This document shows positions 15,110 to 19,265 of a stretch of 19,265 nt of DNA, piece after piece. The stretch is from Allopontixanthobacter sp034376665 (GTDB taxonomy: Bacteria > Pseudomonadota > Alphaproteobacteria > Sphingomonadales > Sphingomonadaceae), in the NCBI RefSeq assembly GCF_034376665.1, contig NZ_JAXMJI010000109.1, positions 1 through 19,265 of the forward strand, in the 5' to 3' direction. The translations under genes and the position numbers were made by a program. The notes under the pieces are model-generated. The model was not told where the DNA came from. It saw only the letters and a program-made list of their open reading frames with translations, and did not search any database. Numbering within the stretch: the stretch's first letter is position 1; each line of letters starts with the position of its first letter.

Positions 15110-15839
15110 ACTGCGCCGACTGGCCGCAAATCTGGCCGCAAGCCTGACAGCGGTGCTGGCGGCCTGGGGACAGCCCGCGCTGGCGCAGGCCTATCAGTGC
15201 CGGATGCCCGCGCAGGTTGCGGTGCCCCTTACCGTGCCCGATGGCCCGGTCCGGCAATTGCCGGTCTCCGGCTATACGCTTGCGCTCAGCTGGTCGCCGG
15301 AGTTCTGCAAGGACCGGGAATTGCGCGGCGGAAACCGCATGCAATGTTCAGGCGCCAACGGGAGGTTCGGCTTTGTCGTCCACGGGCTGTGGCCCGAATC
15401 GCGCCGCGGATCATCGGCAACCTGGCCGCAGTGGTGCCAGGCGGGAAGCGCGCTGACCCCGGCGGAAACCCGGCGCAACCTGTGCATGATACCCTCGTCT
15501 TCGCTGATCGCGCGGCAATGGGCCAAGCACGGCAGCTGCATGACGCGGCGTCCGGAAACCTATTTCAAGGTCACCCGCATCCTGTGGGACAGCCTGCGTT
15601 TTCCCGATATGGACCGCCTGTCGCGCCAGCCCGGCCTGACCGCAGGGGACATCCGCAGCGCAATAGCCTCGGCCAACAGCGGAATCGAACCGGGAAATAT
15701 CGACATCGAGCTCGACCGAAACGGCTGGCTGGAGGTGGTCCGCATCTGTTACGGCAAACGCTTCCGCCCGGCGGTGTGCGACCGGAGGCGCTACGGCGCA
15801 GGCGAAAAAGCGGCGGCGAAAATCTGGCGCGGGCTTTAG
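15087..15839 (+). CDS. Exported ribonuclease T2 family protein
   Basis: The protein is 250 aa with a signal peptide (basic MAHLRRIRLRR, hydrophobic 14-28, cleavage near ALAQA), so it acts in the periplasm or outside. T2 enzymes cut RNA through a 2',3'-cyclic phosphate. The first active-site segment is GFVVHGLWPES with His99. The second is RQWAKHGSC with Lys147 and His148. In this second segment the usual glutamate before the tryptophan is glutamine (codon CAA at Gln144), and the histidine often found before it is arginine. Several cysteines suggest disulfides. ATG 15087 is chosen because it puts the signal peptide at the N-terminus. Its stop overlaps that of tadA on the other strand (15836-15839). 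Confidence 0.9.
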   Translation: MAHLRRIRLRRLAANLAASLTAVLAAWGQPALAQAYQCRMPAQVAVPLTVPDGPVRQLPVSGYTLALSWSPEFCKDRELRGGNRMQCSGANGRFGFVVHGLWPESRRGSSATWPQWCQAGSALTPAETRRNLCMIPSSSLIARQWAKHGSCMTRRPETYFKVTRILWDSLRFPDMDRLSRQPGLTAGDIRSAIASANSGIEPGNIDIELDRNGWLEVVRICYGKRFRPAVCDRRRYGAGEKAAAKIWRGL

Positions 15840-16291
15840 CGCCGTTCGCGAAAGAAGCGCCGCAGCAGTTCGGCAGATTCCTCGGCGCCGATACCCGAAT
15901 AGATTTCCGGCCGGTGAAGGCATTGCGGCTGTTCGAACACCCGCGCGCCCTGCTCCACCGCGCCGCCCTTGGGATCGGACGCGCCGTAATAGAGCCGCGC
16001 CAGCCGCGCATGGCTGATCGCGCCCGCGCACATCGCGCAGGGTTCCAGCGTCACCCATAATGCGCAATCGTCCAGCCGTTCGCGTCCCAGCACCTTGGCG
16101 GCGGCGCGAATCGCGGTGATCTCGGCGTGGGCGGTCGGATCGTGATCCTCGCGCGGGGCGTTATGGGCCGCCGCAACCAGTTCTTCGCCGCGCATGATCA
16201 CCGCGCCCACCGGCACTTCGCCCGACTGGGCAGCCAGCCGGGCTTGTGCCAGGGCTTCCTGCATCGGTCGGGGGATCGGCCAGCGCGTCAT
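15836..16291 (-). CDS. tadA: tRNA-specific adenosine deaminase (TadA-type)
   Basis: The enzyme is expected to change A34 to inosine in tRNA-Arg(ACG), in the cytoplasm. The protein is 151 aa. The zinc site is HAE at 55-57 (THAEITAIR; Glu57 catalytic) and PCAMC at 84-88 with Cys85 and Cys88. The family block GEVPVGAV is near the N-terminus and the typical ARLARLYYGASDPKGGAV follows. ATG 16291 is preferred: upstream in-frame codons to 16354 lack family similarity. Related guanine or cytosine deaminases share these motifs, but length and the GEVPVGAV and PCAMCAGA blocks favour TadA. It is transcribed toward RNase T2, with their 3' ends overlapping by four bases. Confidence 0.92.
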   Translation of the reverse strand: MTRWPIPRPMQEALAQARLAAQSGEVPVGAVIMRGEELVAAAHNAPREDHDPTAHAEITAIRAAAKVLGRERLDDCALWVTLEPCAMCAGAISHARLARLYYGASDPKGGAVEQGARVFEQPQCLHRPEIYSGIGAEESAELLRRFFRERR

Positions 16292-16353
16292 GTCCCGCCG
16301 GTAGCCTGCGCGCTTCCCGCCTGCAAGAAAGCTTGCCCCGCAAAGGGAAGGCA

Positions 16354-16382
16354 TTGACGATTCGCCGCCGTAGCGCTAAGCG
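16354..16382 (+). promoter_or_regulatory. Putative promoter of rpmB
   Basis: TTGACG (16354-16359) is followed after 17 bases by TAAGCG (16377-16382), about 80 bases before the rpmB start. The -35 is good and the -10 poor, which is common in GC-rich alphaproteobacteria. The same gap must also hold the tadA promoter on the other strand. Confidence 0.35.
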
Positions 16383-16463
16383 CCCGCCTTTCCGTAAGCA
16401 CACGGACCCAGTAACTCGCCCTGACGCTTTTGCAGACGGGCCCGCAATCGAACGAGATTTATC

Positions 16464-16763
16464 ATGTCGCGCATCTGCGAACTGACCGGCAAGGGTCGCC
16501 AGGTTGGCAACAACGTCAGCCACGCCAACAACAAGACCAAGCGCGTGTTCCTGCCCAATCTGCAGAATGTCACGCTGATGAGCGAGAAGCTGGATCGCAG
16601 CTTCAAGTTCCGGGTGTCGACCAACGGCCTGCGGTCGGTGGAACATGTCGGCGGGCTCGACAATTGGTTGATCAAGACCAAGAACGAAAAGCTCAGCGAC
16701 CGCGCCGTCAAGGTCAAGCGCGAGCTGAAGAAGCTCGACGCAAAGGCTGATCAGGCCGCTTGA
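16464..16763 (+). CDS. rpmB: 50S ribosomal protein L28 (bL28)
   Basis: The protein is 99 aa, the longer form usual in alphaproteobacteria (E. coli has about 78). The N-terminal MSRICELTGKGRQVGNNVSHANNK block is the diagnostic L28 start, and KTKRVFLPNLQNV and RSFKFRVSTNGLRSVEH follow. The C-terminus is lysine-rich, as expected for an rRNA-binding protein. Only one cysteine (Cys5) is present, so it is a zinc-independent form. It is a single-gene unit: a gap of 172 bases precedes it and an intrinsic terminator lies 50 bases after the stop. Confidence 0.98.
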   Translation: MSRICELTGKGRQVGNNVSHANNKTKRVFLPNLQNVTLMSEKLDRSFKFRVSTNGLRSVEHVGGLDNWLIKTKNEKLSDRAVKVKRELKKLDAKADQAA

Positions 16764-16811
16764 GGGGGCGCATTGCGGGGCCAGCGCCCGGCAATTAGCC
16801 TGCGAATTCGA

Positions 16812-17873
16812 TCAAGGCGCGCGGCCCCGGCTGCGCGCCTTTTCGTTTGGCGGTCCGTCTGTCGCTCGCGGTGCGCCGGTCTGCGGATTCCAGCGCATTT
16901 CCAGCAGGTAAGTGCTTTGGAAACCGGTGCGGTTATCGTCCGAAATGAGCCACAGGTCGAGTGTGCCATCCGCCCGCGGCCATAGCGCCAGACCTTCGTA
17001 ATTGTCCGAGGGGAGCGGCGGCGCAAATTCCGCGATGACCCGGCCCGACCATGTCCTACCCGGGACGATCGCGGCGGGATCGGCCAGCACCAGCTTCGCG
17101 GTAAAGCGCGGCATCACTTGCCAGTGCATCCGGCGCACCAGGATCAGGACCCGGCCATCGGGGATCTGCGCCATGTCGACCGGCCGGTATCCGCTGGGCG
17201 CCTGGAAGCCGAACTCTTTCGCAGCCCTTATCTGATGCGGATCTTCGACCGGATCGGAGGCAAACAGCAGTCCCCGGAAAGTTTGTCTGGCCCGTCCGGT
17301 CGAACCTTCGGCGAGCAGAATGAAGCGCCCGTCCGCGAGGCGGACCATCGCTTCGGCACCCTTGTTGTCCGGCCAGTCCTGCATCTGCAGCGGGCGAACG
17401 CGCCGCGCATTCTCCAGGCGGCTATCGCGGCGCTCCACCGTATTGATCCCTTCGTACCCCAGCCACACCTGCCCGCTGGCGGGATCACGGGTCATCGATT
17501 CGATATCGAACAGCTGTTTTCGAGCTTTGATCAGACCGGGAAGATAACTCAGCCGCGCCGCTGGTGAGCCATTACCAGGCAGCGACAGCTGCATGATCCG
17601 GCCCCGGTCACTGGCGGCTATCAGCTGCCCCTCGCCGGTGGCAACCAGGGCTGAATAGCCGCCGAAATGGTCGCTGTTGCTGGTCGCCTTCCACGCGCGC
17701 AGGACCTCGACTTCCCCTGCCATCGGCACCGGCACGCCCAGCCGGGCAAAGATCACCGGCGCGCCGTAATCGGGGTCGGGGAGCTCGTGCCGGATCCAGG
17801 TTGCCGGTGCCAGCGCGAGCGCCAGCAGCGCAATCAGGACAGGCCGCCGCCACGCGGCGAAGGAATTGCTCAC
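16812..17873 (-). CDS. Esterase-like activity of phytase family protein, exported
   Basis: The protein is 353 aa from a GTG start that overlaps the M23 stop (GTGA). Residues 9-24 form an N-terminal hydrophobic segment after SNSFAAWRR, which exports or anchors it. The body fits the phytase-like esterase family (PF13449), a beta-propeller-like fold: HFGGYSALVATGEGQLIAASDRG, LFDIESMTRDPASGQVWLGYEG, NKGAEAMVRLADGRFILLAEG and NYEGLALWPRADGTLDLWLISDDN are the repeating blades. Activity has seldom been shown for this group, so the substrate is unknown. The last 20 residues are charged and overlap the rpmB terminator. It is the last gene of the xseA operon. Confidence 0.85.
   Translation of the reverse strand: MSNSFAAWRRPVLIALLALALAPATWIRHELPDPDYGAPVIFARLGVPVPMAGEVEVLRAWKATSNSDHFGGYSALVATGEGQLIAASDRGRIMQLSLPGNGSPAARLSYLPGLIKARKQLFDIESMTRDPASGQVWLGYEGINTVERRDSRLENARRVRPLQMQDWPDNKGAEAMVRLADGRFILLAEGSTGRARQTFRGLLFASDPVEDPHQIRAAKEFGFQAPSGYRPVDMAQIPDGRVLILVRRMHWQVMPRFTAKLVLADPAAIVPGRTWSGRVIAEFAPPLPSDNYEGLALWPRADGTLDLWLISDDNRTGFQSTYLLEMRWNPQTGAPRATDGPPNEKARSRGRAP
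16814..16843 (+). terminator. Intrinsic terminator after rpmB
   Basis: AAGGCGCGC (16814-16822) pairs perfectly with GCGCGCCTT (16833-16841) around a 10-base loop, and the T's at 16840-16843 form a short T-run. It suits the plus-strand rpmB transcript. It lies within the last codons of the convergent phytase-like gene, so that coding sequence also carries the terminator. Confidence 0.75.
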
Positions 17874-18778
17874 ATCGGCCCGGTAAACAGCAGCGGATCA
17901 AGCCGCGTGTCGTGCCACTTGATGCTCCAGTGGAGGTGCGGACCCGTGGCGCTGCCGGTCGCGCCGATATTGCCGAGATACTGCCCCTGCCGGACCACAT
18001 CGCCCGTCTGCACGGCCAGCCTGGAACTGTGCAGGAAGGCGCTGTTGAGGCCCATGCCGTGGTCGATGATCAACAGATAACCCTCCAGCGAGAACGGCGT
18101 CTGTGCCGCCAGAACCACCACCCCGTCCGCCGGTGCGACATAGGGCGTGCCGCTTTCCCCTGTCGCAATGTCGATGCCGGAATGGTAGCTGCCCGGCACC
18201 CCGGCATAGATACGCTGCGAACCGAAGCGGCCGGAAATCCGGCCCTGGACCGGCCAGATGAACTTCTGCCGCCAGCCCTCGCTGTCTGAACTGACGCTGC
18301 GTGCCGCGTTGATCTGCGCCAGTTCGGGGCGGCGGCGGCGCATGAACGCCTCGCTCGCGGAGCCGGTAGGGCGGGGCAGATTGACGCGTTCGATGTCCCA
18401 CGCCCGGGGACTGATCGCCAGCGGGCTTTCGATCACCTGGCCATTTGCAAGCCGGGCCGCAAGGCTCGCACTTGGTCCGGCGTCACGGTCGAAAGCGGCG
18501 AAGAAGCTGCCGTCAGCATCCAGCCTGATTTCGCGGCTGCCTAGCCTGACCGAGACGGTTCCGCCGGGCGCATGGCCGCGAATCCAGCCGCCCTGGGTCA
18601 GTTCGCCGTCGAAGAGGAAGGTCGTGGATCCTGCCGCCGGTTGCGGAGTTAAAACGGGTGGTGGCGCGGGTATCGGCGGGATCAATTCCTCCAATTCCCG
18701 TAACTCCGGTGGAGGCACGGCGGCGCAGGCAGACACTACCGCAGCCGAAGCCGCAGCGGCCAAAACCCGGCGAGGCAT
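17870..18778 (-). CDS. M23 family metallopeptidase lipoprotein (LytM-like)
   Basis: The protein is 302 aa. ATG 18778 overlaps the preceding stop (TGATG) and gives a lipoprotein-like signal: PRRVLAAAASAAVVSAC with lipobox cysteine Cys18. A proline-rich stretch (22-48) is followed by a beta-rich domain (50-125) and then the M23 domain (175-300). Zinc and catalytic residues are His199 and Asp203 (YHSGIDIA), His250 (FLHSS), and His281 and His283 (GPHLHW), so it looks active rather than degenerate. M23 enzymes cut peptidoglycan cross-bridges in the periplasm, so a role in cell-wall turnover is likely. Codons for residues 92-118 contain the 79-bp segment repeated, inverted, at the right window end. 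Confidence 0.93.
   Translation of the reverse strand: MPRRVLAAAASAAVVSACAAVPPPELRELEELIPPIPAPPPVLTPQPAAGSTTFLFDGELTQGGWIRGHAPGGTVSVRLGSREIRLDADGSFFAAFDRDAGPSASLAARLANGQVIESPLAISPRAWDIERVNLPRPTGSASEAFMRRRRPELAQINAARSVSSDSEGWRQKFIWPVQGRISGRFGSQRIYAGVPGSYHSGIDIATGESGTPYVAPADGVVVLAAQTPFSLEGYLLIIDHGMGLNSAFLHSSRLAVQTGDVVRQGQYLGNIGATGSATGPHLHWSIKWHDTRLDPLLFTGPM
18426..18504 (-). repeat. Inverted repeat copy 1 (inside M23 gene)
   Basis: These 79 bases are exactly reverse-complementary to 19187-19265. Here they encode a normal-looking part of the M23 protein (FFAAFDRDAGPSASLAARLAN and onward), so this is the original copy. The two copies lie about 680 bases apart. Confidence 0.95.
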
Positions 18779-18981
18779 CAATGTGCTTCCAGTGCGCGCC
18801 GGGTGGCGATCTCCGCACTGGCGTAGGGTTCCTGCAGTTCCACGCTCCAATAGCGCAATTCTTCCAGCGGCACCGGCTGGCCGGTAACCGCGCACAGCAC
18901 ATAGTGCCCGGCCCGCATCACGCGAAAACCGTTGGGACCGTAGATCAGTTGAGCGGCGTTATCGCCAGAGGACATTAACAT
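18778..18981 (-). CDS. DUF2093 domain-containing protein
   Basis: This 67-aa protein fits DUF2093, a small alphaproteobacterial family: AAQLIYGPNGFRVMRAGHYVLCAVTGQPVPLEELRYWSVELQE covers the conserved core, with Cys30 and the LRYWSVE block. Function is unknown. AAGGGGG before ATG 18981 favours that start over the ATG two codons later. The position between xseA (24 bases away) and the M23 gene (1-base overlap) is the usual order in Sphingomonadales. Confidence 0.92.
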   Translation of the reverse strand: MLMSSGDNAAQLIYGPNGFRVMRAGHYVLCAVTGQPVPLEELRYWSVELQEPYASAEIATRRALEAH

Positions 18982-19005
18982 GGCGTCCCCCTTAGCAAAT
19001 CCGCT

Positions 19006-19265
19006 CTAGCCGAACAAATCATCTTGTCGGCTTTGCGGCGCATTTGAGGGTGATTTCCTGGCCTTGGCAGGCGATTTGACGCGTTCCGCCTGCCCCGCGG
19101 GGACCGCATCAAGCGCGCCATCGGCAAATTCGATCGACAACCGGCTCTGCTTCGCGGCAGCAGCGCGGCTGCGGAGCAAGTTGCCGTCTTCGCCGCTTTC
19201 GACCGTGACGCCGGACCAAGTGCGAGCCTTGCGGCCCGGCTTGCAAATGGCCAGGTGATCGAAAG
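19006..19265 (-). CDS. xseA: Exodeoxyribonuclease VII large subunit, C-terminal end only
   Basis: The stop is at 19006-19008 and the frame runs off the right edge. The last 65 or so residues match the XseA C-terminus: EDGNLLRSRAAAAKQSRLSI, then EFADGALDAVP, and a basic tail ending DDLFG. In E. coli XseA the equivalent stretch reads GYSVTTATDGNVL. Upstream of VESGEDGN the expected GYA-type residues are missing; instead the frame reads CKPGRKARTWSGVT, which is the antisense of the M23 gene. So only about 19006-19203 is genuine xseA. The enzyme degrades single-stranded DNA together with XseB. The identity rests on the C-terminus and on the DUF2093 and M23 neighbours. Confidence 0.75.
   Translation of the reverse strand, partial: FDHLAICKPGRKARTWSGVTVESGEDGNLLRSRAAAAKQSRLSIEFADGALDAVPAGQAERVKSPAKARKSPSNAPQSRQDDLFG
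19187..19265 (+). repeat. Inverted repeat copy 2 (at window end, probably artefactual)
   Basis: All 79 bases to the window end match 18426-18504 in inverted orientation without a mismatch. It interrupts the xseA reading frame at a natural shared stretch of about 17 bases (19187-19203), a likely template-switch or mis-assembly point. Its perfect identity and its place at the very end suggest a chimeric read or assembly join rather than a genomic repeat. Confidence 0.9.

Noticed and set aside
15030..16067. Open frames antisense or frame-shifted to RNase T2 and tadA
   Set aside because: The two real genes have catalytic motifs and sensible starts; the alternative frames have none.

Overview
The window looks like a chromosomal segment of a high-GC alphaproteobacterium, most likely Sphingomonadales and probably Erythrobacteraceae. 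That placement is inferred from gene content and order: xseA, DUF2093 and an M23 lipoprotein in a row, an MmcB repair protein behind a GTTC-N7-GTTC SOS box, a LytS/LytTR pair beside nadC, and a long bL28. No rRNA is present to settle it. Both window ends look like contig ends: the left end stops inside a mobile island and the right end carries a 79-bp inverted copy of sequence found about 0.7 kb inward.

Region 1 (1-2360) is visibly less GC-rich than the rest and is the end of an integrated element. It holds a non-coding stretch, a MerR-like HTH protein, a 61-residue protein and a complete tyrosine integrase in an overlapping operon that runs toward tRNA-Arg(CCG) (2365-2441, minus strand), the presumed integration target. 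The other attachment site lies beyond the left edge.

Region 2 (2442-6687) begins the chromosomal backbone: an unrecognised 139-aa protein, SOS-controlled mmcB, a sterol-desaturase-type membrane hydroxylase coupled to an exported DUF2141 protein, and a 541-aa PAS protein with a very acidic linker. Region 3 (6805-10926) is a tight four-gene envelope operon: alpha/beta hydrolase, BepA-like M48 protease with TPRs, DsbA-like thioredoxin-fold protein and a second M48 protease preceded by a PDZ-like region. Its last gene overlaps, tail to tail, a minus-strand HD-domain protein whose residue pattern matches mixed-valent diiron oxygenases (PhnZ/MIOX type).

Region 4 (11616-15839) carries a LytS-type histidine kinase and LytTR response regulator with a 4-bp overlap, then nadC, a four-helix membrane protein and an exported RNase T2. 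Region 5 (15836-19265) has convergent tadA, rpmB with its own terminator, and a minus-strand operon xseA - DUF2093 - M23 lipoprotein - phytase-like esterase.

Most of the window is ordinary backbone. The points most worth a second look are the right-end inverted duplication (probably an assembly or library chimera that corrupts xseA), the SOS box, the diiron HD enzyme, the envelope cassette and the palindrome ahead of the integrase operon.
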